Source: Dyadobacter sp. CY343 (GTDB taxonomy: Bacteria; Bacteroidota; Bacteroidia; Cytophagales; Spirosomataceae). From it: 64,000 bases of DNA. Where the stretch lies: assembly GCF_021390335.1 (NCBI RefSeq), contig NZ_JAJUXK010000002.1, positions 310,001-374,000 on the forward strand, written 5' to 3'. Of this stretch, positions 35,177 to 45,300 are shown in pieces (the first letter of the stretch is position 1; each line of letters begins with the position of its first letter). The position numbers and the translations under genes are program-made. A model generated the notes under the pieces. It had not been told where the DNA came from. It did not search any database and saw only the letters and a program-made list of their open reading frames with translations.

Positions 35177-36160
35177 TTACAATTTAACAACCTGCTTGTA
35201 TTTAAGCATGATCTGGATATTCTCGATAATATCGTTGATACCGAGGTTGGACTTGTAAGTTCTCATCTGGCGTTTGAATGCAGTTTTTCGCTGTTTCAAC
35301 TCATTCATATTGCGAAGGAAATCCAGGTAAGCTTCTGCCTTGTAAAATTGAAGCGTAAGAATGCTCGGCAGCACATCGCTTAAAATAACCTGCAAGTGGT
35401 AGAGGTTAAGATCCGACCCGTGAAGGTGCAGGTGGTGTATATAATATCTGTTTCGGAAATAAATTCTTTTAACAGAATAGTTATCCTTATGTCCCTTTGT
35501 CGTGGCCGATACCTCGTGCCGGCACACTGCGTTGTGCTCGTAATAGCACTTCCAGCCCAGGCGCCACGCGCGGATCGACATTTCCTGGTCTTCACCGTAA
35601 TATGGATTGAACATTTCGTTGAACCCGTTGATCGCTTTCAGCTTGCGCGTATCCATCAATGCGATCGCGCCCGACAGATAGAAAGTGGGGGTCAGCGTAT
35701 CGGCGTCTTGCAGGTAAAAGAAATTACTTGGCTTGATCTTCCTGCCCAGGATCTTCGGCGAGCGGGCCGCATCGAGAATATTGTCATCCTCCATTCCTAT
35801 TATCCGCCCCATCACACCAAACGTATCTTCCAGCTCGAAATATTTGTATAACTTCTCGAAATACCCTTCTTCCAGCGTCACGTCGGTGTTGAGCAAAAAG
35901 ATCAGGTCGTTGTTGGCCTTTCTGATCCCGAGGTTACAGGTATTGGCAAATCCGGAGTTTTTTTCCTTGCGGATGATAGTGATTTCGCTACCATAGTGAC
36001 TTTCGAGGTATGATACCGAATCATCTGTGGAAGCATCGTCAACAACGATGATCTGTACATCTGGCCCCAATCCCTTCAATATTTTGTAATTGCTCTCAAA
36101 ATACTTTTCGAACAGATGTTTCCCGTTATAATTCGGAATAACTACGGAAATGCTTCTCAT
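35177..36160 (-). CDS. Glycosyltransferase family 2 protein
   Basis: 327 residues. GT2 pattern: ISVVIPNYNGKHLFEKYFES, VVDDASTDDSVSYL, and the DxD-like LLNTDVTLEEGY. It has the acceptor motif FNPYYGEDQEMSIRAWRLGWKCYYEHN, typical of rhamnosyl/WbbL-like transferases, and a long basic helical C-terminus. It is the first gene of the reverse-strand glycan unit and is separated from the exporter by 112 bp. Upstream lies a 796-bp non-coding stretch. Confidence 0.9.
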   Translation of the reverse strand: MRSISVVIPNYNGKHLFEKYFESNYKILKGLGPDVQIIVVDDASTDDSVSYLESHYGSEITIIRKEKNSGFANTCNLGIRKANNDLIFLLNTDVTLEEGYFEKLYKYFELEDTFGVMGRIIGMEDDNILDAARSPKILGRKIKPSNFFYLQDADTLTPTFYLSGAIALMDTRKLKAINGFNEMFNPYYGEDQEMSIRAWRLGWKCYYEHNAVCRHEVSATTKGHKDNYSVKRIYFRNRYYIHHLHLHGSDLNLYHLQVILSDVLPSILTLQFYKAEAYLDFLRNMNELKQRKTAFKRQMRTYKSNLGINDIIENIQIMLKYKQVVKL

Positions 36161-36956
36161 TAATCTTTCAGTTTTTGTGTAGGGTAAATTGTGTTTCCGA
36201 TAGCTATATCATTAATGGTTATAGATTTAATCAGGAAAGCGGGGTGTTTCTCAAACGCACCCTGTCTTATTTCATTGCCTTTGGTAATAATCACTGCCTT
36301 TGTTAAATAATTGAACCATTAGAAAAAACGATACGGCCGCTTACGAAAAGCATATACGCCGCATTGTTCGGCTCGCTTTCCAGGACTGAAAAATTCAGAT
36401 AGAGTTTTTTAAATAGCCCGGAAAACTAAACTTGTTAAGAGAGAAGGAAGGAGGTAGGTAAAGGATGCAGACGCTGCTGAGCTTTCAGAAAATTGATTTG
36501 CGGTATTATTCAAACACATAACTTCATTTTTTTTGTTTTGATCTCTATTAAGAGAAAAGTCGGGTGTTTGGAGCAGGCAAGATCTGAAATATCGATCGTT
36601 ATTCATACTGTTAAAATTGAAACAAAATTTTCATGGCTAATATTCTGACTTGTATATGCTAGGATACAAGCCGGCGAAAAATGGTTGGAAAACAGGAGCT
36701 GAATTTGTCACAATTATGACGCTGATAATCTTCGGCTAGTGTGAAACGCTTCATTATCAGGCGGTAAAAACTTACATTTTGGGCAAATCTTTTTCTAGAA
36801 TGTGTGAAAAAAAATACTCAACAATCTGCCGGTGCCGGAAGGAGAATTTTTAATCAGATAATCCTCCAACTTTTTCACGATTGCGTTTGTTTACCGAAAT
36901 AACCAGCATATTTCTGGAAAGCTGCACCTTCATCTGAATGCCAAACCACCTGAAAA
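36161..36956. other. 796-bp AT-rich intergenic region
   Basis: Between divergent genes (GT2 and the DACNV protein) and probably holding both promoters. No gene is convincing: a 65-codon minus-strand frame at 36409-36606 has no family, leader or clear ribosome site. Short repeats of TGCCTTTG-type sequence occur near 36277-36304. No tRNA, riboswitch or inverted repeat of note was seen. The length suggests long leaders, a small RNA, or decayed sequence. Confidence 0.5.
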
Positions 36957-38135
36957 ATGGTCAATCCTGAATTGAGTTACCAAGCGAGTGAGATTCCTTC
37001 TTTTACCACATATAATGCGGCGCGTTCTGTCGCAGATCTGGTGGCCCAGCATTTTGAAAGCCACCACCAGGCTGTAAGCCGCTACTACGAACACGACCTG
37101 GCGCCGAAGCCCGACGCCCGTACGATTGAGTCTATCATTGATACTACATTCTGGGCAAGCCTGCGGAAAGAGGAGGGAAGGTCGCCCAAAGTTTCTATTG
37201 CATTCCTGCCTCCCGAAGACGCGGAGCACCCACTCATATTTGCTGAAAAATTACCGCTGACTGCCAATACACTCACCAAGCTGGCCCCGGCTGTGGAACG
37301 TTCCGGGATACATTTGGGCGTTTGGCCCACGTCGGAAGGTTTGTGTATCTGGGGAACAACCAGGGTAATTCCGGGTTTGTGTTTTGTGCTCGAAGTGATC
37401 GAGCCGGGCATGCTGGTGATCAAACACAGGCGTGTCGACGGTTTCGGGAAATTCGTCAATGTGGCTGTATTGAAAGGCGACCAGATAAAGGTTGTGAACG
37501 AGGAAAGCGTGAAAGAAAGGGACTGTCCGTCGGTGATCAACTCGATGATCGGTTTTAAATCGCCGAAACTTTGGAACAACTCGCCCAATCTCCTCGTGCA
37601 GCTAGCTGTTTCCATGCGCAGCCACGAACGCGGCGGTATTCTTCTCGTGGTACCGACTGGCCTGGAAAAGTGGCGAAAATCGATCATTCACCCGATTACT
37701 TATCAGGTTGAGCCTGCGTTTTCAGAGCTCGCGCACCTTTATAGAGGATATCTCGACGAACCCAATCCGCTCACCTGGCAGACGCAATTTGCCGCGGCGG
37801 TGAACAATCTCGCCGGATTAACAGCGGTCGACGGTGCTACTATCATTAATGATCAGTATGAACTCCTGGCATTCGGAGCCAAGATCGGCCGGTCTGCGGA
37901 CGGAGTTCCGGTAGAAGAAATTATTATGACAGAGCCGGTTATTGGTAATATGGGCATGGTGGTACATCCTGTCCAAACCGGTGGCACAAGACATTTATCC
38001 GCAGCGCAATTCGTTTATGATCAGCGAGATGCGATCGCGCTGGTTGCGTCGCAGGACGGACGTTTTACGATCTTTTCGTGGTCCCCGTGCGAGAAAAAAG
38101 TACAGGCGCATCGCGTCGATGCATTGCTGCTTTAA
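36957..38135 (+). CDS. DACNV-type sensor with diadenylate cyclase-like (DAC) domain
   Basis: 392 residues, no signal peptide. Residues 1 to about 265 match my memory of the DACNV putative sensor domain (FTTYNAARSVADLVAQHF; LTKLAPAVERSGIHLGVWP; IWGTTRVIPGLCFVLEV). The C-terminal ~125 residues resemble the DisA/CdaA DAC domain, which makes c-di-AMP from two ATP. The DGA motif is at D292-A294 (LTAVDGATIIND), and GGTRHLSAAQFVYDQRDAIALVASQDG corresponds to the GTRHR helix. The third residue is Leu347 instead of Arg, and DGA to RH(L) spans 53 residues against about 33 in DisA. Activity is therefore uncertain. Convergent with the polymerase IV gene (3 bp). Confidence 0.7.
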   Translation: MVNPELSYQASEIPSFTTYNAARSVADLVAQHFESHHQAVSRYYEHDLAPKPDARTIESIIDTTFWASLRKEEGRSPKVSIAFLPPEDAEHPLIFAEKLPLTANTLTKLAPAVERSGIHLGVWPTSEGLCIWGTTRVIPGLCFVLEVIEPGMLVIKHRRVDGFGKFVNVAVLKGDQIKVVNEESVKERDCPSVINSMIGFKSPKLWNNSPNLLVQLAVSMRSHERGGILLVVPTGLEKWRKSIIHPITYQVEPAFSELAHLYRGYLDEPNPLTWQTQFAAAVNNLAGLTAVDGATIINDQYELLAFGAKIGRSADGVPVEEIIMTEPVIGNMGMVVHPVQTGGTRHLSAAQFVYDQRDAIALVASQDGRFTIFSWSPCEKKVQAHRVDALLL

Positions 38136-38138
38136 GTA

Positions 38139-39233
38139 CTAAGTGAACAATTCCAGCTGTCCCGGGTATTTGGGCTTGCGGCTGGGAATTTCGGGTTCAT
38201 GAAAATTAGAAAGCGAGATCCCAAGCAGCCTGACCGGTTTTTCATTCATTTCAACTTTGTCCAGCAGACTCTTCGCTGTATCAATAATCGCGTCAATATC
38301 AGTGACGGCGGAGTTGAATGACTGATTTCTGGTGATTTGGGTAAAATCGCTGAACTTCACTTTCAGGGTCACTGTCCGGCCTTGTAACTGCTTTTTTTGT
38401 AGTCTGTTAAAAACAATCTGACCGATCCTGTCGAGCTCTTTGTGCATTTCCTCGGGCGTGATCAGGTCGTAAGTAAAAGTATCCTCGGCGCCCAGTGACT
38501 TCGTTTCCCGGTGCGTTTGTACGAGCCGATCGTCGAGGCCCCGGACGATTTGGTAGTAGAAATAACCCGTTTTACCAAAACGCTTTACCAGCTCCTCTTC
38601 ACTCAGCTTTTTAAGGTCTGCGCCGGTGAATATGCCCATTCCTTTCATTTTATCAGCAGTTACTTTTCCTACGCCGTGAAATTTTTCTACCGGCAAACTG
38701 CTCATGAAGCTCTCAATTTTTGAAGGTCCGATGAAAGTAAGCCCGTCGGGTTTATTGATATCCGAGGCAATTTTTGCAACAAACTTATTGATAGAAACAC
38801 CTGCGGAAGCGGTCAGGTTAAGCTCGGAACGGATCGCGTTTTTGATCTGGCCTGCAATTTCCATGGCCGATCCTATATTGAGTTTGTCCTCGGTAACGTC
38901 CAGGTAAGCTTCATCCAGGGAAAGCGGCTCGATCAAGTCGGTGTAGCGCGAAAAAATTTCACGGATCTTGTTGGAAACTGCTTTGTAAACCTCAAATCTT
39001 GGATACACAAAAATAATATCCGGACAAAGCTGGATAGCCTTGCGCGACGACATGGCCGAGCGTACGCCAAACTTCCTGGCCTCGTAGCTCGCGGTAGCCA
39101 CTACGCCGCGGCCGGTTGGGGAGCCGCCCACGGCCAGCGGTTTTCCCCTGTATTCAGGGAAATCACGTTGCTCCACAGAAGCATAAAAAGCATCCATATC
39201 AATATGAATGATCTTTCTCAGCGGCGCTGACAT
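38139..39233 (-). CDS. dinB: DNA polymerase IV (Y-family)
   Basis: 364 residues. Translesion polymerase with the catalytic carboxylates in IIHIDMDAFYASVEQRD and LSLDEAYLDVTED, the HhH region (KFHGVGKVTADKMKGMGI), and a little-finger domain. The C-terminus PGQLELFT is a sliding-clamp binding motif. All core residues are present, so it should be active. It stands alone with no SOS partner genes. I did not find a clear LexA-type box in the 157 bp upstream. Confidence 0.95.
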   Translation of the reverse strand: MSAPLRKIIHIDMDAFYASVEQRDFPEYRGKPLAVGGSPTGRGVVATASYEARKFGVRSAMSSRKAIQLCPDIIFVYPRFEVYKAVSNKIREIFSRYTDLIEPLSLDEAYLDVTEDKLNIGSAMEIAGQIKNAIRSELNLTASAGVSINKFVAKIASDINKPDGLTFIGPSKIESFMSSLPVEKFHGVGKVTADKMKGMGIFTGADLKKLSEEELVKRFGKTGYFYYQIVRGLDDRLVQTHRETKSLGAEDTFTYDLITPEEMHKELDRIGQIVFNRLQKKQLQGRTVTLKVKFSDFTQITRNQSFNSAVTDIDAIIDTAKSLLDKVEMNEKPVRLLGISLSNFHEPEIPSRKPKYPGQLELFT

Positions 39234-39390
39234 AGTGAGAGATTTGATTATTTAATAGAGTACTGTTGGTTAAAAACAAATTAAATAACTTTCAATTCGC
39301 ATCATTTGGTAATTTTTTTTCGTAATCTCTATTGAATTTAGATTTATCAAGATACTCGCCTGACTATTAGTAACTGTTCTGACCTAACTA

Positions 39391-41529
39391 ATGCAACAAA
39401 CTATACAATTTGCTAAATACATACTCCTGTTTTTTTGCTTTTGCTTTTCTATTTCTCCCCTGGCCGCTCAGGACAAATGCGGTACGATGGGGCTACTTGA
39501 TAAAAGATTCGAAGCGCAGCCGGCGCTGAAAAACATCTTTGAGCAGCGAAATGCACGCCTGAAAGAGATCATCAATGAAAGATTAAGAACCGGAAAATCG
39601 CTCAGAACCGCCGAGGACAATGTAATTCCCGTCGTTTTCCATGTGGTGCTCAGCGGCAGGATGGAGGTAACCGACGAACAGATCGGGGCTCAGCTGGATA
39701 CGATCAACAAAGACTATTTTGGTGCCGCTGATCATCTGGCACAAGTACCTTCCTATTTTAAGTCACTCTTCGGACAGTCAGGTATTCAGTTCTGTCTTGC
39801 GCAGAGAACGCCAGACGACAGGCCGACGACCGGTATTGAAAGAGTGACGACCACAAGAAATTCATTTGATTACACTACAAATCTTGTAAAACACGCCGAA
39901 TCGGGCGGTTTGGATGCCTGGGATCCGGACAAGTATCTCAATATCTGGATCTGTGATCTTTCCGGCGGTGTGCTTGGTTACGCTACTTTCCCCGACGACG
40001 GCGTTCCCGACGAGCAAGGCGTGGTGGTGGATTATTCGTGTCTGCCAGGCGGAAGTTTTACTGCATATAATGGTGGAAAAACACTTACGCATGAATTAGG
40101 GCACTATTTCAACCTGTTTCACATCTGGGGCGACGACAACGATAGCTGTACCCGCGACGATGGGATCAGTGACACACCGCGCCAGCAAGGCAGCACCGGG
40201 ACCTGCCCAACCGGCATTGTGCGTGACCAATGCACACCGACAGGAAATGGGATCATGTATCAAAATTATATGGATTACACCCCGGACGATTGTCTGCTGA
40301 TGTTTACCCGGGAGCAGGTCGCCGTGATGGAGGCGACTTTACTGGGGAATCGATTGTCGCTGCTATCCTCCAATGCCTGCACGCCGGTCAATCTTAAAAA
40401 CAAGGATGCTTCCATTCAATCGATCACGCAGCCGGAGCAGCGTATTTGTTCCAACACATTTATCCCGCAGATCATACTCGAAAACCGGGGTGCGGAAACC
40501 CTGACTTCCGTGCGCATTCGCGCGGTGATCGACGATGGGACCGAGCAGAATTATACCTGGACAGGTTCGCTGGCTACTTACCAAAGAGCAACCGTAACCC
40601 TTACAGAACTGCAAACCACGGAGGGAAACCACATTCTGAATATCTCCACTTCCAATCCGAATGGCGCGGCGGATGAAGATCAATCCAACGATGCGCTTTC
40701 GATGGATTTCATTTATTATGAACCAATAGACCCGCCTGTGGTCGAGAGTTTTGAAAGTCTGTTTCCACCGCGGGGCTGGGATATTGTGAATGAAGATGGC
40801 GGCACAACTTGGGAAAAAACGAGTATTGCCTCCAAGACCGGCAGTTCGTCTGTCCGCATTTCGAATTTCAACAACCAGGTGATCGGCCAGCGGGATTACC
40901 TCCGTTTGCCGACGGTGAATATCGCCGGAACGGATTCTGCATTTGTTTCTTTCGAGGTTGCAGCAGCTACAAATACGAGTTCTTCGGCACAGGGCAATGT
41001 TTGGGATAGTTTGCAGGTACTGATCAGTACAGACTGCGGGTTGTCTTATACAAGTGTCTACAAAAAATGGGGATCAACGCTGGTTACGCGTCGGGGAGCT
41101 ACCCGCGTGGCATTTACTCCTAATGCGAGTGAATGGAGGCGGGAAGAGATAGATATCAGTGAATTTATCGGTCAGGGCGAAATCCTGGTTGCATTTCTCA
41201 ATTCAAGTGGAACTGAAAATGATATTTTCCTCGACGATATCAATCTGCGGACCGTCACGATCAATCCTAATTTGAAAGAAGCTGGCTTTCTGGTCACGCC
41301 AAATCCGACGAGCGGGCGGGTATCTGTGCAGTTTTACCCGCATCCGGAACGGCTGCGTTCAGTCTCTATTCTGACGGTAGGAGGTAAGAAGATCGCTGAA
41401 AAATTAGTGACGGGCGAGGTGAGTACCAATGTATATGAGTTCGATCTGACGAACTATGCTTCCGGGCTCTACATTGTGAAGGCAGAATTTGAGGACCGGG
41501 TTCTGACCAACAAGATCATCAAGAATTAG
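39391..41529 (+). CDS. Secreted M43-family zinc metalloprotease with T9SS sorting domain
   Basis: 712 residues. Signal peptide ends near PLAAQ. The metzincin motif HELGHYFNLFH begins at His234 and the Met-turn YMDY is at about Met294, as in pappalysin-like (PAPP-A/M43) proteases. The Cys-rich CTRDDG...GTCPTG...QCTPTGNG region is also typical. A CARDB-like beta domain (about 345-450) and a jelly-roll domain (about 455-620, VESFESLFPPRGWDIVNEDGG) follow. The last ~80 residues are a T9SS type A tail (VTPNPTSGRVSVQFY to LTNKIIKN). Expected to be secreted through T9SS or kept on the surface as a protein-degrading enzyme. Single-gene transcript with terminator. Confidence 0.93.
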   Translation: MQQTIQFAKYILLFFCFCFSISPLAAQDKCGTMGLLDKRFEAQPALKNIFEQRNARLKEIINERLRTGKSLRTAEDNVIPVVFHVVLSGRMEVTDEQIGAQLDTINKDYFGAADHLAQVPSYFKSLFGQSGIQFCLAQRTPDDRPTTGIERVTTTRNSFDYTTNLVKHAESGGLDAWDPDKYLNIWICDLSGGVLGYATFPDDGVPDEQGVVVDYSCLPGGSFTAYNGGKTLTHELGHYFNLFHIWGDDNDSCTRDDGISDTPRQQGSTGTCPTGIVRDQCTPTGNGIMYQNYMDYTPDDCLLMFTREQVAVMEATLLGNRLSLLSSNACTPVNLKNKDASIQSITQPEQRICSNTFIPQIILENRGAETLTSVRIRAVIDDGTEQNYTWTGSLATYQRATVTLTELQTTEGNHILNISTSNPNGAADEDQSNDALSMDFIYYEPIDPPVVESFESLFPPRGWDIVNEDGGTTWEKTSIASKTGSSSVRISNFNNQVIGQRDYLRLPTVNIAGTDSAFVSFEVAAATNTSSSAQGNVWDSLQVLISTDCGLSYTSVYKKWGSTLVTRRGATRVAFTPNASEWRREEIDISEFIGQGEILVAFLNSSGTENDIFLDDINLRTVTINPNLKEAGFLVTPNPTSGRVSVQFYPHPERLRSVSILTVGGKKIAEKLVTGEVSTNVYEFDLTNYASGLYIVKAEFEDRVLTNKIIKN

Positions 41530-41534
41530 ACATA

Positions 41535-41565
41535 AAAATAGCCGGAAAGAGATTCCGGCTATTTT
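41535..41565. terminator. Bidirectional intrinsic terminator
   Basis: Perfect 13-bp stem AAAATAGCCGGAA (41535-41547) / TTCCGGCTATTTT (41553-41565), loop AGAGA. A- and T-runs on both ends serve the convergent M43 protease gene and the unknown gene at 41575. Confidence 0.9.
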
Positions 41566-41574
41566 ATTTTTGGA

Positions 41575-41970
41575 TTAATATATCCTTTTAACGATCACTT
41601 TACTATTTGTCTGCGAAACTGCGAATTCTTTTGCATTCTCGTTCTCAGGCGCTATAAAGATCTGTTTTTTCTTTTTTCCATCGGTACTGACCCAGTTGGC
41701 GGAGTAAATATCAGGGAGGCTGCCGGCGTAGATCGGGTGGTTGTCAGAAATCATAAATACCTCTTCTTCTTCGTAGGCAAGTTCGAGGTCGCTGCCTTCG
41801 ATAATGTCGCAAATGATCTTTAAACCGCCGGAATCGCCGTCAACAAGCCCTTTAATCCTCGCCTTTCCGTAGAAAGGATCTTCTTCAAATTCCCATCGAA
41901 TGTAATACTCAATTACATTTCCTATCTGAGAATCAATATAGTCGGCGGTAAGCAGTTGTTCCTGGCGCAT
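41575..41970 (-). CDS. Hypothetical 131-residue protein
   Basis: Not recognised. It begins MRQEQLLTADYIDSQIGNVIEYYIRWEFEED, has an acidic middle (DIIEGSDLELAYEEEEVFMISDN), and ends with a basic beta segment (SKVIVKRIY). No leader or membrane helix. A single small cytoplasmic domain is likely. It shares the terminator at 41535-41565 with the protease gene and is probably monocistronic. Confidence 0.7.
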   Translation of the reverse strand: MRQEQLLTADYIDSQIGNVIEYYIRWEFEEDPFYGKARIKGLVDGDSGGLKIICDIIEGSDLELAYEEEEVFMISDNHPIYAGSLPDIYSANWVSTDGKKKKQIFIAPENENAKEFAVSQTNSKVIVKRIY

Positions 41971-42330
41971 GTGGAATTTGTTTTCTTATACTCCTTTATA
42001 AAAGAGCAATGTTGTCCCAAAAGAAATAGGGGAGTTTAGCAAATGTAATCGGAACCTTATTGTTTCCAAAAATTATGACGTGCGTTTCGTCAATATTTAT
42101 CAAACTACAAAACATATACCGGCACGCAGATAAACCCCGGAGCTTCCTGCATATAGTTGCCACAGTTAGTGCCGGCACAGGTTTGCCCCGCATTGTTGAA
42201 AAATCGGTGCTTGCAGCCTGAAACGTGCTTTTTATCACCGATAGAAACATAGCGGTACGATTTTTGTCTTCCGGGGAGTAACTCATAATTATTTCGGGAC
42301 AATAGTCCTTTCACCTAGCCAAAAATCTAT
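41971..42330. other. 360-bp intergenic region upstream of SusC 2
   Basis: Should hold the promoters of the divergent unknown gene and SusC 2; I could not fix either with confidence. On the minus strand a GTG-start frame of 69 codons (42105-42314) reads like protein (GCKHRFFNNAGQTCAGTNCG, four Cys), but it has no family, no leader and an unusual start. It may be a small gene, a remnant or chance. Confidence 0.45.
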
Positions 42331-45300
42331 ATGCAAGAAACTCGACGATTAAGCGGGCGTAGAGCCTATTCAGGCACGCTCACTTTTCTGAGGATTGGTT
42401 TGGTTCTCCTGCTGCTATTCTTTTTTGTCAAGACAAACGTTTACGCGCAACAGGTGATTCCAGATTCAAGCCGCAAAGCAAAACCGGACACTACTATTGC
42501 ACCGGTCGTCAAACCCGCTACTGATACCCTCCCCAAAACGAAAATACCGGTTGATTCAACCAAAACTCCCGCAGATTCAGCCAATAAACCAGCAACCGGC
42601 ACAGTTCCTGTAAAAAGTACTCAGAATTTCGATCCGCTGGTAAAACCTACAACTCCTCCCGATACGACCAAGAAACCAGCTGTCGCAGCCGATACTACCG
42701 CCACGCCGGCGGCGCGTCCCGACAGCCTTAATGCAAAACCTCAAACCGGCAATGCAGCTCCCGCCCAACCGGCGGGTCAGCCAACTCAACCTGCTGCACA
42801 ACCAGCACAGCCCGCAGACAGTGCAATAGGGCAGCAATCGCCCGAGCTGGGACCGGATGCGAAATCTATCAAAGGAAAAGTGGTTGACGAAAAGAATTCC
42901 GGATTGCCAGGAGTAAGTGTTTTGGTGAAAAATACGACAATTCAGGCGATTACAGAGCCCGACGGTACTTTCCAGATGAAGGTACCTGCTCAGGGAGCAA
43001 TACTCGTTTACAGTTTTGTAGGTTTTACAACCAAAGAAATACCCGTAGGCAACCAGACGCAGTTTAATGTACAACTTCTTCCCGAGTCGAAAGCGCTGAA
43101 AGAAGTGGTGGTAGTAGGTTACGGAGCGCAAAGCAAGCGGGATCTGGCAAGCTCTACTTCGCGTGTTTCTGCAACCGAATATAAGTCGGCGGTAATAAAT
43201 ACGGTCGACCAGGCAATCCAGGGCCGGACCACCGGTGTGCAGGTGACCGAAACTTCGGGCGAGCCGGGTGCAGCTGCTGTTGTCAGGATCAGGGGTAATA
43301 ACTCGCTGAGCGGAAACAACGAGCCACTTTACGTGATCGATGGGTTTCCAATGCCGCCGTATAGGGAAGCGGGTGCCAACTTCACCGGCGCGTATCAGCA
43401 GAACGGATTGTACGGGATCAACCCCAACGATATTGAAAGCATGGAGATCCTTAAAGACGCCTCGGCGACCGCAATTTACGGTTCTCGCGGTGCAAACGGG
43501 GTCGTATTGATCACCACCAAATCCGGAAAACGCGGCGAGGGCAGGGTAGAGCTGGTAAACAAAACGTCATTTGGTACCGTCTCCAACCCGATCAAAATGA
43601 TGAATTCCAAGCAATATGCGGAGATTATCAATGAAAGTTATGCTTTAAGCGACCGTACTCCGCCATTTGGAAACCTCGATAGCGCATTCACAAATACCGA
43701 CTGGGTCGCGGCGATCACGCAACCAAGTTTCCGGCAGGATGTAACGCTCAGCATATCGGGCGGCAGTGAAAAATCTTCCTATTATATCTCGGGGAACTAT
43801 TTGCAGGAAAAGGGTACGATCGTGAATTCGGATAATAACCGGGCTAGTTTGCGCGTCAACCTCAACAATGAAGTAAATAACTGGTACAATGTAAAAGGGC
43901 AGTTTTCTTTCAGCCGCCAGAAGTCAAACCGGGCTGTAACTGCTTCTCGTGCGTGGCCAAGTTCGGGCGGGTTAATGGACGGACTTCGCGCCGCGCCGAC
44001 GCTGGAACTGGACTATCTTGGAAACAACAGTATGGGTATTCCCAATTATTCAGGGTTCTATTTTTCAAATCCCCTGAATGAGCTGATGGCGAAAACCGAC
44101 GTGACGCAGAGTGATTATTCTATCCTGAATGTCGAGAATTACTTTAAGCTGGCGGAAGGTTTGCAAATGGTTGTTAGTCTTGCCGGAAACCAAAACCTGA
44201 GCAGACGGAAAGTATTTTTACCACCATCCACGGCAGAGGGAAATCAGGTGAGAGGAAAAGGAAGTAATAATACTTCCAATACGTACAGCTACAACGTCAA
44301 TGCGTACCTGCAATATGAAAAAACCTTCAACAAAGACCATTATCTGAATTCGACGCTGGGTGTGGAATATAACGACCAGACTGTTGAAATCGTCAACACC
44401 AACGCTTCTGGTTATGATGTGCCGTTTTTTGGAATAGACAATATCGGAAGTGCGCAATCTCAGGCGATCGGCTCCTTCAAGGAAAAGCGGATTTTGCAAT
44501 CCGGGTTTTTGCGGGCAAACTATTCTTACAAGGGTAAATATGTTCTGAATAGCTCGGTGCGTATCGACGGCGCGTCTGCATTTGCTGCAAACAATAAATA
44601 TGGAATTTTCCCTTCTGTCGCCCTGGCGTGGAACCTGGATCAGGAAGAATTTATGAAGGGGGTTACCTTTATTTCCAATACCAAATTCAGAGGATCGTGG
44701 GGAGAAACGGGTAGCCAGGCGATCGGACCTTACTCTTCTCTTTCGCAATATGGTTCCGGGTTTTATGAAATGGGGCCGCAGGGTGATGGCGCGGTGATCG
44801 GTACGGGTATCTTCCCGAATACGATCGCGAATCCGAACCTTTCCTGGGAAAGAACGCGGCAGCTGAATCTGGGTATGGATTTCAATACTGCCAAAGACCG
44901 TCTGGTTTTCAGTTTTGATTACTACAATAAGGTAACATCTGATCTGCTTCAACCAAGGAGAGTTCCTACACAGGCCGGCGTAAGTACCATTATCGACAAC
45001 TATGGTACGATGCGTAACCGGGGATTTGAGTTGAGTATTCAGGGAAATATCATTCAGAAGAAGAATGTAACTTTTTCTTCGAGAGTCAACCTGAGCCGGA
45101 ATATCAATACACTGGTCGATCTCGGCGAAAGAACGCAATCTGACTTTGTATCTCTCAATGGAAACCTGCTCGGCGGAGTAATGGGGATATTGACACCGGG
45201 AGAAGAAGTTGGCCGGTTCTTTGGCTTTAAAGTGCCCGGACTGACACAAACAACCGATTTCGATGCGGACGGAAATCCCACATTCGCCACATTTGAAGGC

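Noticed and set aside
29690-36160. O-antigen or capsule locus with polymerase
   Set aside because: No Wzx/Wzy, no initiating phosphoglycosyl transferase and no nucleotide-sugar synthesis genes are seen; only transferases and one ABC exporter.
36409-36606. 65-codon minus-strand frame, considered as a peptide precursor
   Set aside because: No modification enzyme, transporter or leader motif beside it, and no recognisable family.
41996-42286. 96-codon minus-strand frame overlapping the 69-codon Cys-containing frame
   Set aside because: Composition is random-like and it lies in another frame over a more protein-like one; at most one can be real and neither is proven.
44218-45249. 343-codon minus-strand frame opposite SusC 2
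   Set aside because: Antisense shadow of the barrel-coding region; composition is rich in His/Arg/Ile without any motif.
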